Below, one piece after another: positions 27,206 to 34,820 of a stretch of 64,000 bases of DNA; position 1 is the first letter of the stretch; each line of letters starts with the position of its first letter. The notes beneath the pieces were generated by a model. That model was not told where the DNA came from. It ran no database searches and saw only the letters and a list, made by a program, of their open reading frames with translations. A program made the translations under genes and the position numbers. The stretch is from an uncultured Collinsella sp. (GTDB lineage: Bacteria; Actinomycetota; Coriobacteriia; Coriobacteriales; Coriobacteriaceae), in assembly GCA_958445065.1 (NCBI GenBank), contig CAUCQW010000001.1, positions 62,001-126,000 of the forward strand, in the 5' to 3' direction.

Positions 27206-28725
27206 TGGTCCCTCCTTCCCTGGTACATCGCCGCCTCGAGCACGTGGTCCTGCGTCACTTGCTCGCTCTCGGCGACGTCGGCGATGGTACGCGCGATACG
27301 CACCAGGCGCACGATGCCGCGGCCCGTGAGATGCGTGCGCTTCGACAGGCCGAGCACACACTTCTCCGCCGCATCATCGAGCTCAAAGGTCGAAACGACG
27401 CCGTCAATGGACCGTGTCTCGTCATCCTCGGCCTCGGCATCAGCATCGTCCATACGGGATTCGCGCCAAGCGCGAAAAGCGCGACCGCGCACAACGTAGT
27501 CACGTAACTCAGCTGACGACATACCCTCCGCGCCCTCGATAATCACCTGAGGGTCGGGACGGGTCACATCGATCATCATGTCGATACGGTCGGCCAAAGG
27601 ACCGCGCAGTTTAGACCGATAGCGCTCGACCATCGCCGCCGAGCAGCGACACGGTACCTCACGATCGCCCAAAAAGCCGCAGGGGCAGGGATTGCTCGCA
27701 GCCAGCAGCTGAAAGCGCGACGGGAAGGTAAAAGCCCCGTCGACGCGTACGATCCTGACGTAGCCGCGTTCGATGGGCTGACGCAGCGTCTGCAGCACAC
27801 CCGTGGGAAACTCGGCAAGCTCGTCCAAAAAGAGCACGCCGCCATGAGCAAGGCTGATCTCACCCGGGTGCACCGGGCGCCCACCGCCGATAAGACCTGC
27901 GGTCGAAATACTGTGATGGGGACTGCGGAAGGGCCGGTGCCCTGCCAACAAGCCATCAATGTTCTCACCCAAAACCGAATGGATGCACAGCGCCTCCTGT
28001 TGATCCTCAACGGAAAGCTCGGGCAGGATGCCGGTCATACGACGCGCGAGCATCGTCTTGCCCGATCCCGGGGACCCGATCATGAGCAAGCCGAGTTCTC
28101 CTGCCGCCGCAAGCGCCATGCCGCGCTTGGCGACCTCCTGCCCCAGTACGTCGGCATAGTCGAGCTCGGGCTCAAAGGTCGCCTCGAGCACTTCAGAATC
28201 CAAGTAGTGCCGCGCGGCATCGCCCATGCCATGGGCAAGCTGAGACAAATGATCGATGAATCCACAATCCACGCCCGCAAGCGGCACATGCTGATCGGAC
28301 CTGCCGGCGATAAAGGACAGCCCCATATCACGCGCCAATAGCTGAAACGCCACCTCGCCCTTGACAGGAAGCACCGTACCGTCCAAGCCAAGCTCACCAG
28401 CGATAAGACAACGATCGAGGTTGTCGCGGGGAATCTGACCATCGGCCGCCAATACCGCGATGGCGATGGGCAGATCAAAGCCGCTACCGGTCTTGCGAAT
28501 ATCGCCAGGCGCCAGATTGACCGTAATGCCCGAGCGCGGGATTTCAAACCCGGCGGAGCGCATCGCGCAGCGAATACGACCGCGTGACTCCATCACCTCC
28601 ATACTCGGAATGCCGAGCATCTGAATGCCCGGAACGCCGCCGGCAAGCGAGACCTCGACCGTGACGTGAATCGCCTCGACGCCACGGATGCATGCCGCGT
28701 GAACGGCAAACGTCTCGAACGCCAT
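27202..28725 (-). CDS. comM: ComM/YifB-type Mg-chelatase-like AAA+ helicase
   Basis: 507 aa. In naturally transformable bacteria ComM is a hexameric helicase that extends heteroduplex during integration of incoming DNA. An N-terminal Lon-protease-like domain (VTVEVSLAGGVPGIQMLGIP) precedes the AAA+ core with Walker A GSPGSGKTML, Walker B-like GGVLFLDELAEFP, and a zinc-like CPCGFLGDREVPCRC segment. A C-terminal Mg-chelatase domain ends the protein. The long open frame upstream is not coding here: ATG 28725 overlaps the yraN stop (TGATG). Confidence 0.95.
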   Translation of the reverse strand: MAFETFAVHAACIRGVEAIHVTVEVSLAGGVPGIQMLGIPSMEVMESRGRIRCAMRSAGFEIPRSGITVNLAPGDIRKTGSGFDLPIAIAVLAADGQIPRDNLDRCLIAGELGLDGTVLPVKGEVAFQLLARDMGLSFIAGRSDQHVPLAGVDCGFIDHLSQLAHGMGDAARHYLDSEVLEATFEPELDYADVLGQEVAKRGMALAAAGELGLLMIGSPGSGKTMLARRMTGILPELSVEDQQEALCIHSVLGENIDGLLAGHRPFRSPHHSISTAGLIGGGRPVHPGEISLAHGGVLFLDELAEFPTGVLQTLRQPIERGYVRIVRVDGAFTFPSRFQLLAASNPCPCGFLGDREVPCRCSAAMVERYRSKLRGPLADRIDMMIDVTRPDPQVIIEGAEGMSSAELRDYVVRGRAFRAWRESRMDDADAEAEDDETRSIDGVVSTFELDDAAEKCVLGLSKRTHLTGRGIVRLVRIARTIADVAESEQVTQDHVLEAAMYQGRRDQ

Positions 28726-29210
28726 CACGACACCTGCCAATCGAACGCGTTGTACTGATGCTCGATCTCGGCGATATGCCCGCCGCGAATGGTGACACCC
28801 ACGGCATCGAAGCGAATCGCCTTGAGCGGATAATGTTCCATGAGATAGCAACTTGCGATGCGGCGATAGCGGCGTTGCTTTTGGGCGTCCACAGCCTCCT
28901 CGGGAAAGACCCGCGTGCTGCAATCCAGCGCAACGCGTCTGGTCTTGACCTCGGCCATCACCACGACATCGTCGAGCTCATCGAGCAGCACCAGATCGGC
29001 CTCGCCCTCGGAGCAACGATAACCCTGCTCCAGCAAGGTGTAGCCGCGCTCGTTAAAGTAGTCGATGGTGATCAGCTCGCCCAGCATGCCCATCTCGCGG
29101 GGACTGAGCCCCTTGATAAACTCAGGCGTCATCGCCCCGCAGTCGAGCTCGCCGTTTTCCCAACGCTCCTTGAGCTGCTGCGTCTTGCTCTTTTTGCTTG
29201 CGGCACTCAT
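28725..29210 (-). CDS. yraN: YraN family (UPF0102) endonuclease-like protein
   Basis: 161 aa. Restriction-endonuclease-fold protein of unproven function, repeatedly found beside rnhB and comM/dprA. The nuclease-like core is recognisable: GELITIDYFNERGYTLLEQ, then EGEADLVLLDELDDVVVMAEVKTRR, matching the E-x(n)-D-x(n)-E-V-K pattern. An N-terminal extension of about 45 residues (Lys/Gln-rich) precedes the family core. The ATG at 29210 has AAGGAG 5 bp upstream. As first gene of yraN-comM-dprA it lies about 75 bp behind the ACCAAA-repeat motif. Confidence 0.9.
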   Translation of the reverse strand: MSAASKKSKTQQLKERWENGELDCGAMTPEFIKGLSPREMGMLGELITIDYFNERGYTLLEQGYRCSEGEADLVLLDELDDVVVMAEVKTRRVALDCSTRVFPEEAVDAQKQRRYRRIASCYLMEHYPLKAIRFDAVGVTIRGGHIAEIEHQYNAFDWQVS

Positions 29211-29281
29211 GGGGTCTCCTTTCCCGCATGCTGCATTGCCCCGATGATGAGGGCACCTTTCGTGCGGGTAAGTACCGGAAG

Positions 29282-29301
29282 CAAACCAAAAGCTGACCAA
29301 A
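29282..29301 (-). promoter_or_regulatory. Candidate competence operator upstream of yraN-comM-dprA
   Basis: ACCAAA at 29285-29290 and 29296-29301, 11 bp apart, inside CAAACCAAAAGCTGACCAAA. It matches the block upstream of comEA at 18 of 20 positions. The distance from the nearer repeat to the start codon is 75 bp here and 79 bp at comEA. It lies between the rnhB terminator and yraN, where an independent promoter is expected. Confidence 0.5.
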
Positions 29302-29316
29302 TGCCGTCAAAAAACG

Positions 29317-29352
29317 GGCCGTACGCAGCAATGGTGTTGCATACGGCCCGTT
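29317..29352 (-). terminator. Terminator after rnhB
   Basis: Perfect 11-bp stem AACGGGCCGTA / TACGGCCCGTT followed on the minus strand by TTTTTTGAC. It isolates rnhB from the yraN-comM-dprA unit, which supports a separate promoter for the competence genes. Confidence 0.9.
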
Positions 29353-29399
29353 ACCAGCAAGTTTATAAAACCCCAGAGGTCCCTGTCTCCACAATTGAC

Positions 29400-30188
29400 C
29401 TAGAAAAGGCGCTCAGTCTGCAGAAAGTTTCCGCAAAAGCTCACGCGGTGCAGTGGACAAAGTCCATGTTTGCGAATGGCCTCGATATGCTCGGGGCTTG
29501 CATAGCCCTTCGACTCGGCCAGATGGTACTCGGGATACTCGGCGTCGTACTCGACCATCATCTCGTCACGCGTGACCTTGGCCATGATGGACGCCGCGGC
29601 GATGCAGGCGATTTTGGCATCGCCCTTCACCACATCGCGCTCGTTAGGAACGGCGCCCAAGGGGTTACCATCCATGAGGACGCAGTCGGGCTCAAGTCCC
29701 GTATCGGCCACGGCGCCCGCAACGGCAGTACGGATAGCACGGGCCATGCCCATTTCATCGATATCCTTCGGCGCGATATGGCAAAAACCGATCGCCGTCG
29801 CCACCTCGGCAATCTTCACTGAGAGCAACTCGCGGCGCGCGGGCGTGAGCTTTTTGGAATCGTTGATACCCCAGACGCGCGGCTCCATAGGAAGACAGAC
29901 GGCGCATACCGTCAAAGGGCCGGCCACCGATCCGCGACCCACCTCGTCGACACCAACGACCACCCCATCGCCACCAAGCTCATGCATAAGCTCGTACATG
30001 TCATTGACGCGCTCGCGCTCGGCAAGCTCTTTGGCATGGCGTTTGAGGGCGCGTTCACAAGCCTTGATCACCTGCTGGCGTGGGTCCTCGCGATAATGCT
30101 CCACGAGGGCGGGAATCTCCTCAAACGTAGCGCTCGCCAACTCACCGGCAACCTGCGATGCCGAAACCGAGCTCGTCATGTTGGCCAT
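29400..30188 (-). CDS. rnhB: Ribonuclease HII
   Basis: 262 aa. Removes ribonucleotides from DNA and RNA primers from hybrids. The active-site signature VVGVDEVGRGSVAGPLTVCAV with Asp-Glu, the Asp in CVLMDGNP and the Asp-containing KGDAKIACIAAASIMAKVTRD region are intact. A 70-residue N-terminal extension precedes the catalytic core. The ATG at 30188 has GGAGGG 6 bp upstream. It lies downstream of rplS, as in Firmicutes, but behind a terminator. Confidence 0.95.
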   Translation of the reverse strand: MANMTSSVSASQVAGELASATFEEIPALVEHYREDPRQQVIKACERALKRHAKELAERERVNDMYELMHELGGDGVVVGVDEVGRGSVAGPLTVCAVCLPMEPRVWGINDSKKLTPARRELLSVKIAEVATAIGFCHIAPKDIDEMGMARAIRTAVAGAVADTGLEPDCVLMDGNPLGAVPNERDVVKGDAKIACIAAASIMAKVTRDEMMVEYDAEYPEYHLAESKGYASPEHIEAIRKHGLCPLHRVSFCGNFLQTERLF

Positions 30189-30218
30189 ACCAGGCCCTCC
30201 TTGCATGCAAATCAGATA

Positions 30219-30247
30219 AAAAGAAGGGCCACCCGAAGGTGACCCTT
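30219..30247 (-). terminator. Terminator of rplS
   Basis: AAGGGTCACC-TTCG-GGTGGCCCTT on the minus strand, a 10-bp stem with a stable UUCG loop, followed by CTTTTTATC. It lies 35 bp after the rplS stop and overlaps the region before the rnhB start. Confidence 0.88.
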
Positions 30248-30281
30248 GTGTCCAAACGAGTGGACAGACGCTGCGATCTTC

Positions 30282-30629
30282 TTAGCGCTTCTCGGGGATG
30301 CGAGCAGCCTTGCCCACCTTGTCGCGGAGGTAGTACAGCTTGGCGCGACGGACGCGACCATGACGAACGACCTCGAGCTTGGCGATCTTGGGGCTGTGAA
30401 GCGGGAAGGTACGCTCAACACCGACACCGAAGGACATCTTGCGGACGGTGAAGGTCTCGCGGGCACCGGCGCCGGCCATGCGGATGACGTCGCCCTGGAA
30501 GACCTGGATGCGCTCGCGGTCGCCTTCCTTAATGCGGTAGTGAACCTTGACGTTGTCGGCGACGCGAACCTGAGGAATGTCCTCGCGGATCTGCTGACGC
30601 TCAATTGCGCGGATGTAATCCATGTGCAA
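30282..30629 (-). CDS. rplS: 50S ribosomal protein L19
   Basis: 115 aa. Large-subunit protein at the subunit interface. Conserved blocks [27 protein letters not shown] and [24 protein letters not shown] are present. It is transcribed alone, from a promoter about 65 bp upstream to a UUCG terminator. Its usual neighbours trmD, rimM and rpsP lie 8-10 kb away in this window, so the classic rpsP-rimM-trmD-rplS cluster is split. Confidence 0.96.
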   Translation of the reverse strand: MHMDYIRAIERQQIREDIPQVRVADNVKVHYRIKEGDRERIQVFQGDVIRMAGAGARETFTVRKMSFGVGVERTFPLHSPKIAKLEVVRHGRVRRAKLYYLRDKVGKAARIPEKR

Positions 30630-30692
30630 TTCCTTACTCTTCTAGAGGTGCCGTACCACCTTGGCCGGCACGTAGTTGAACAAACGTATTCG

Positions 30693-30720
30693 AGTATACA
30701 CGCGCGGGTTTCTGCTGCAA
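30693..30720 (-). promoter_or_regulatory. Promoter of rplS
   Basis: TTGCAG (30715-30720) and TATACT (30693-30698), spacer 16 bp, about 65 bp before the rplS start. Confidence 0.65.
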
Positions 30721-30765
30721 GAACAATTTTTTACGCAGACAAAAAGACAAAACCCGCACATGATA

Positions 30766-30795
30766 ACCGCCCGCCTCACGAATGAGACGGGCGGT
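30766..30795 (-). terminator. Terminator of ppdK
   Basis: A 13-bp fully paired stem with a UUCG tetraloop (ACCGCCCGTCTCA / TGAGGCGGGCGGT), 38 bp after the ppdK stop. The T-run is short (TTATCATG), but the stem is among the strongest here. Confidence 0.82.
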
Positions 30796-30833
30796 ATGAA
30801 GGGGCGCTACGCTAGGCGTCGATGCGCAGGGGG

Positions 30834-33584
30834 CTAGGCGTTGCGCTTGGCCTCGAGCTTGGCCTGAGCGGCAGCCAGGCGCGCGAGGGGCACGCGATAG
30901 GGCGAGCAGGACACGTAGTCCACGTCGGCCACGTTAAACAGGCCCTTGATGGACTTGGGGTCGCCGCCGTGCTCGCCGCACACGCCAAAGTGCATGTCGG
31001 GATTGGTGGCGCGGCCCTTCTCGACGGCCAAGCGCACGAGCTCCAGCACTGCCGCGTCGATGGTCTCGAAGGGGTTGTCTTTCAGGATCTTTTTATGCAT
31101 GTACAGCGGGATGAACTTGGCCTCGGCGTCATCGCGCGAGAAGCCAAAGGTCGTCTGGGTGAGGTCGTTGGTGCCAAAGCAGAAGAAGTCGGCATGATGG
31201 GCGATCTCGTCAGCGACCATGCAGGCACGCGGCAGCTCGAGCATCGTGCCCACGGGAATATTGAGCTCGACGCCTTCCTCGGCGGAAACCTCGGCGATCA
31301 CGCGCTCGATAACCTCGCGGGTCTGGACATGCTCGGCCGTGATGGAAACGAGCGGAACCATGATCTCGGGGCGCGGGTCGACACCCTCCTTGATAAGGCG
31401 GGCAGCGGCCGTGGCGACGGCGCGAACCTGCATGAGCGGCAGATCGCCAAAGACGACGGACAGGCGCACGCCGCGCAAGCCCAGCATGGGGTTGGACTCG
31501 ACCATGCCATCAATGCGACGCAGGCGGGCGCGCAGGGCAGTGAGCTCCTCCTCGGGAGCGCCGGCGGCCTCCTTCTTGGTGATGGCGACCTCGAGCTCGC
31601 GAGGATTATCCAGGAACTCATGAAGCGGCGGATCGAGCAGGCGGACGACCACATCGCGACCGGACATGGTCTTGAACATCGCCAGGAAGTCCTCGGTCTG
31701 AACCTTGAGCAAGTCGGCCAGGGCCTGCTGCTTCACGGCCTCATCGTCAGACAGGATAAAGCTCTGGATGATGTTCTTGCGATCGCCCAGGAACATGTGC
31801 TCGGTGCGGCACAGACCGATGGCCTCGGCGCCAAACTCGAGCGCGAGCTCGGCATCCTCGGGGTTGTCGGCGTTGACGCGCACGTGGTTGGCGTGACCGT
31901 CGGTCTCGTCCAAACGGATCTCATCGGCCCAAGACAGGATGGTGTCCAGGTCGCCGGTGAGCTCTGCAGAGACCAGGTCGACCGCGCCGTCGACGACGAT
32001 GCCCAGGGTACCGTCGATGGAGATGACATCACCCTCGCGCAGCACGCGGTCGCTGCCCTCGATGTGCACGACCTTCTCGGCGGCGTCGATATGGAAGCGC
32101 TCGACACCGCAGACGCAGGGCGTACCCATGCCGCGGGCGATAACGGCGGCATGGCTCGTCTTGCCGCCATGGCTGGTCAGGATGCCCTCGGCGGCGACCA
32201 TGCCCTTCAGGTCATCGGGGTTGGTCTCCCAGCGGACCAGAATGACCTTGTGGCCCTCGTTGGCGCGCGCGACGGCGTCATCACTCGAGAACACGACCTC
32301 GCCCACGGCGGCACCAGGGCTGGCGTTAAGGCCGCTGGCCAGGGCCTCGTACTTCTTGGTGGCGTCGAACTGCGGGTGCAGGAGCTGGTCGAGCTGCGCG
32401 GGATCGATGCGGCTCACAGCCTCCTCGCGGGTGATCAGGCCCTCCTCGACCATTTCGATAGCAATGCGCAGGGCGGCAGTGGCGGTGCGCTTGCCCACGC
32501 GGGTCTGGAGCATCCAGAGCTTGCCCTGCTCGATGGTGAACTCGATATCGCACATATCACGGTAATGATCCTCGAGCGTCAGGAACACGCGCTCGAGCTC
32601 CTCGCCTGCGGACTCGAGGCCCGAGGTGGTCTTGAGGTCGGCGATGGGCTCGGTGTTTCGGATGCCGGCGACGACGTCCTCGCCCTGGGCATTCACCAAA
32701 AAGTCGCCATAGAACTCCTTGGTTCCGTCGGCCGGGTTGCGCGTAAAGGCGACGCCGGTCGCCGAGGTCTCGCCCTTGTTGCCAAAGGCCATGGCCTGGA
32801 CGTTGACGGCGGTGCCGAGCTCATCGGAAATGCCATGCTGCTTGCGGTAGATGCAGGCGCGCTCGTTCATCCAGCTGCCAAAGACGGCCTGGATGGCAAG
32901 GCGCAGCTGAAGCTCCGGGTCGTGCGGGAAGACGGGCTTGCCGTCAGCGACCTCGAGCTCGGGATACAGGGCAGCCTCGACGTTCTCGGAGAAGATGCCC
33001 TTGAAGGTCTCGACGAGTTCCTGCAGGTCCTCGGCCGAAAGCTCGGAATCGACGCGAACGCCGGCGACCAGGCGGGCCTGGGTCAGGGCATTCTCGAACA
33101 AGTCGGCATCGACACCCATGACGACGTTGGAGAACATCTGGATAAAGCGACGATAGCTGTCCCAGGCAAAGCGCGGGTTTTGCGTCTGGGCGATAAGGCC
33201 CTGAACGGAGTCGTCGTTGAGGCCCAGGTTGAGAACCGTGTCCATCATGCCGGGCATGGAGAACGGAGCGCCCGAGCGAACCGACACGAGCAGCGGATCG
33301 GAGGCGTCGCCGAGCTTCTTGCCGCAACGGGCCTCGAGGTCCGCCTCGGCGGCAACGATCTCATCGAGTGCGCCTTCGGGCCAGACGTTGCCGGCACCGG
33401 AGTACTCGACACAGGTCTGGCAGGTAATGGTAAAGCCACCGGGAACCGGCAGACCGATGCGGCTCATCTCGGCAAGGTTTGCGCCTTTGCCGCCAAGCAC
33501 GAAGTTCATGGATTTGTCGCCCTCAGTGACACAGGTGCCCTGGGCGTCGGTTCCAAAACGGTAAACCCTCTTGCAATCGCTCAC
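30834..33584 (-). CDS. ppdK: Pyruvate, phosphate dikinase
   Basis: 916 aa. Reversibly interconverts pyruvate, ATP and Pi with PEP, AMP and PPi, serving gluconeogenesis or PPi-linked glycolysis. An N-terminal ATP-grasp domain (FVLGGKGANLAEM, SVRSGAPFSMPGMMDT) precedes the phospho-His domain with GGKTSHAAVIARGMG, where His478 carries the phosphate and Thr476 is the site usually targeted by the regulator. The C-terminal PEP/pyruvate barrel ends with GVCGEHGGDPKSI and the catalytic Cys. The GTG start has AGGGGAAG upstream. Its regulator is encoded just upstream on the same strand. Confidence 0.97.
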   Translation of the reverse strand: MSDCKRVYRFGTDAQGTCVTEGDKSMNFVLGGKGANLAEMSRIGLPVPGGFTITCQTCVEYSGAGNVWPEGALDEIVAAEADLEARCGKKLGDASDPLLVSVRSGAPFSMPGMMDTVLNLGLNDDSVQGLIAQTQNPRFAWDSYRRFIQMFSNVVMGVDADLFENALTQARLVAGVRVDSELSAEDLQELVETFKGIFSENVEAALYPELEVADGKPVFPHDPELQLRLAIQAVFGSWMNERACIYRKQHGISDELGTAVNVQAMAFGNKGETSATGVAFTRNPADGTKEFYGDFLVNAQGEDVVAGIRNTEPIADLKTTSGLESAGEELERVFLTLEDHYRDMCDIEFTIEQGKLWMLQTRVGKRTATAALRIAIEMVEEGLITREEAVSRIDPAQLDQLLHPQFDATKKYEALASGLNASPGAAVGEVVFSSDDAVARANEGHKVILVRWETNPDDLKGMVAAEGILTSHGGKTSHAAVIARGMGTPCVCGVERFHIDAAEKVVHIEGSDRVLREGDVISIDGTLGIVVDGAVDLVSAELTGDLDTILSWADEIRLDETDGHANHVRVNADNPEDAELALEFGAEAIGLCRTEHMFLGDRKNIIQSFILSDDEAVKQQALADLLKVQTEDFLAMFKTMSGRDVVVRLLDPPLHEFLDNPRELEVAITKKEAAGAPEEELTALRARLRRIDGMVESNPMLGLRGVRLSVVFGDLPLMQVRAVATAAARLIKEGVDPRPEIMVPLVSITAEHVQTREVIERVIAEVSAEEGVELNIPVGTMLELPRACMVADEIAHHADFFCFGTNDLTQTTFGFSRDDAEAKFIPLYMHKKILKDNPFETIDAAVLELVRLAVEKGRATNPDMHFGVCGEHGGDPKSIKGLFNVADVDYVSCSPYRVPLARLAAAQAKLEAKRNA

Positions 33585-33659
33585 GATACTTCCCCTTCCA
33601 TGCGCTTACGCGCACGACCGTGGTAACGAATCGACCCGCCGGATGCGGGCCGTGAGGGA

Positions 33660-33665
33660 ACTATA
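33660..33665 (-). promoter_or_regulatory. Candidate -10 of ppdK
   Basis: TATAGT on the minus strand, about 75 bp before the ppdK start, without a good -35 (TCAAGC at 17 bp). A weak -35 together with the phased GGTAAA repeats upstream suggests an activator-dependent promoter. Confidence 0.4.
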
Positions 33666-33706
33666 CGGCGGGTTTTGGACAGGCTTGAGCAGAGGGTGCG
33701 CGGTTT

Positions 33707-33746
33707 GGTAAACGTGCTAAAACCGGCGGTAAACGGTAGGTAAAGG
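33707..33746 (-). promoter_or_regulatory. Phased GGTAAA repeat array upstream of ppdK
   Basis: GGTAAACG at 33707-33714 and 33728-33735 and GGTAAAGG at 33739-33746 start 21 and 11 bp apart, about two and one helical turns. They lie 42-86 bp upstream of the candidate -10. The 12-mer CGGTAAACGGTA (33727-33738) occurs as its complement at 9904-9915 in the adhE promoter, in the same orientation relative to the gene. The rest of 33747-33870 holds nothing I can interpret. Confidence 0.45.
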
Positions 33747-33870
33747 TGGTTACCTTATGAAGATACCACTACAAGGAAAGTGCAGGTCGGATGCGATGTT
33801 TTTGCTAAATCGCTTTACCATTTATCAGCATTATTTCCAAGTATTCTCTTTGGTTAGCTAAAAGAGCCCC

Positions 33871-33914
33871 GTCCCAAATTAGCTACCCAAACAACCTTGT
33901 CCCAAGTGAGCTAC
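33871..33914. repeat. Pair of 16-bp direct repeats at the end of the regulator gene
   Basis: GTCCCAAATTAGCTAC (33871-33886) and GTCCCAAGTGAGCTAC (33899-33914) match at 14 of 16 positions, 28 bp apart. The second copy includes the stop codon of the adjacent gene. The first is preceded by CCC, giving CCCCGTCCC, which is also the core of the REP-like elements flanking the RAYT gene. Confidence 0.6.
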
Positions 33915-34786
33915 TTTTGTTGAGCGCGGCGGACGGCACGGCGGGCTCTTGCCTCTTGAATCTCTTCAAGGTGATCAATGATCTCGGCAGCGCTTTCCTC
34001 GATGGCTTTGCCGTCGGTACGCACAACAAAGCAGCCTAAGCGCTTCATGAGAGCACGAGCTTCCTCAAGCTCGCCGCGCACGCTCTCGGGCTCGGCATAG
34101 GAGCCTGCGACGGCGCGGGCGTAGTCGTCGCCCAAGCGGCTATCGCGAATCTCGGAAATCACATCGACGGTCGAAATCAAGCCGAACAGGCGCATCGGGT
34201 CAACCTCGTAAATCGACTTGGGCGGCTCCATGCCATGCGCCAGTGGGACATTGGCGACCTTGTAGCCCTGATAGGCTAAATACATCGACAGCGGCGTCTT
34301 GGATGTACGCGACACACCCAGCAGCACGATATCGGCACCCGACAGATCGTCGCAACCACGACCGTCATCGTGCTCAACGAAATACTCCATGGCCTCGATA
34401 CGATGGAAATAGCGGTCATCGGTCTTGTGAATCACGCCCGCAACGCACTTGGGCGGCACACCGATGAGCGACGACAGCACGGCAAGCGTCGGGCCGATCA
34501 GGTCGACCGAACGGATATGCAGCATACCCAGGTAATCGAGCACGCGGGCGCGAAGCGCCGGATCGACAATGGTATGGAACACGGCGACATCGCGATGGTC
34601 GGCATCGACGCGCGGCCCCACAAATGACTTGACCTGCTCCACCGAGGTCACCTTGGGCAGGCGCAAGAGACGAAAAGCCCCTTCATCAAATTGCCCGGAC
34701 GCCGCAAGCACCACCTCACAAGCGGTATCGCCGAGCGAATCGGAGATAACGATAACGGTGGGACGAGCGGTGACCGGGCAATCCAT
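33911..34786 (-). CDS. ppsR: Pyruvate, phosphate dikinase regulatory protein (kinase/pyrophosphorylase)
   Basis: 291 aa. DUF299-family bifunctional enzyme that inactivates PPDK by ADP-dependent phosphorylation of its active-site Thr and reactivates it by Pi-dependent removal. The nucleotide-binding motif LLGVSRTSKTPLSMYLAYQG is clear, and the N-terminus VIVISDSLGDTACEVV fits the family. The target could in principle be PEP synthase, but ppdK lies immediately downstream with its TSH motif intact, so PPDK is the likely partner. AAGGAG lies 6 bp before the ATG. Separated from ppdK by 326 bp, so probably not in one simple operon. Confidence 0.93.
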   Translation of the reverse strand: MDCPVTARPTVIVISDSLGDTACEVVLAASGQFDEGAFRLLRLPKVTSVEQVKSFVGPRVDADHRDVAVFHTIVDPALRARVLDYLGMLHIRSVDLIGPTLAVLSSLIGVPPKCVAGVIHKTDDRYFHRIEAMEYFVEHDDGRGCDDLSGADIVLLGVSRTSKTPLSMYLAYQGYKVANVPLAHGMEPPKSIYEVDPMRLFGLISTVDVISEIRDSRLGDDYARAVAGSYAEPESVRGELEEARALMKRLGCFVVRTDGKAIEESAAEIIDHLEEIQEARARRAVRRAQQK

Positions 34787-34820
34787 GCGGGGCTCCTTTT
34801 GCGCTTATGCGCAGGCTGGC

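Noticed and set aside
30822..33626. 934-codon open frame antisense to ppdK
   Set aside because: Shadow of a high-GC coding region; no recognisable motif, while PPDK is complete on the other strand.
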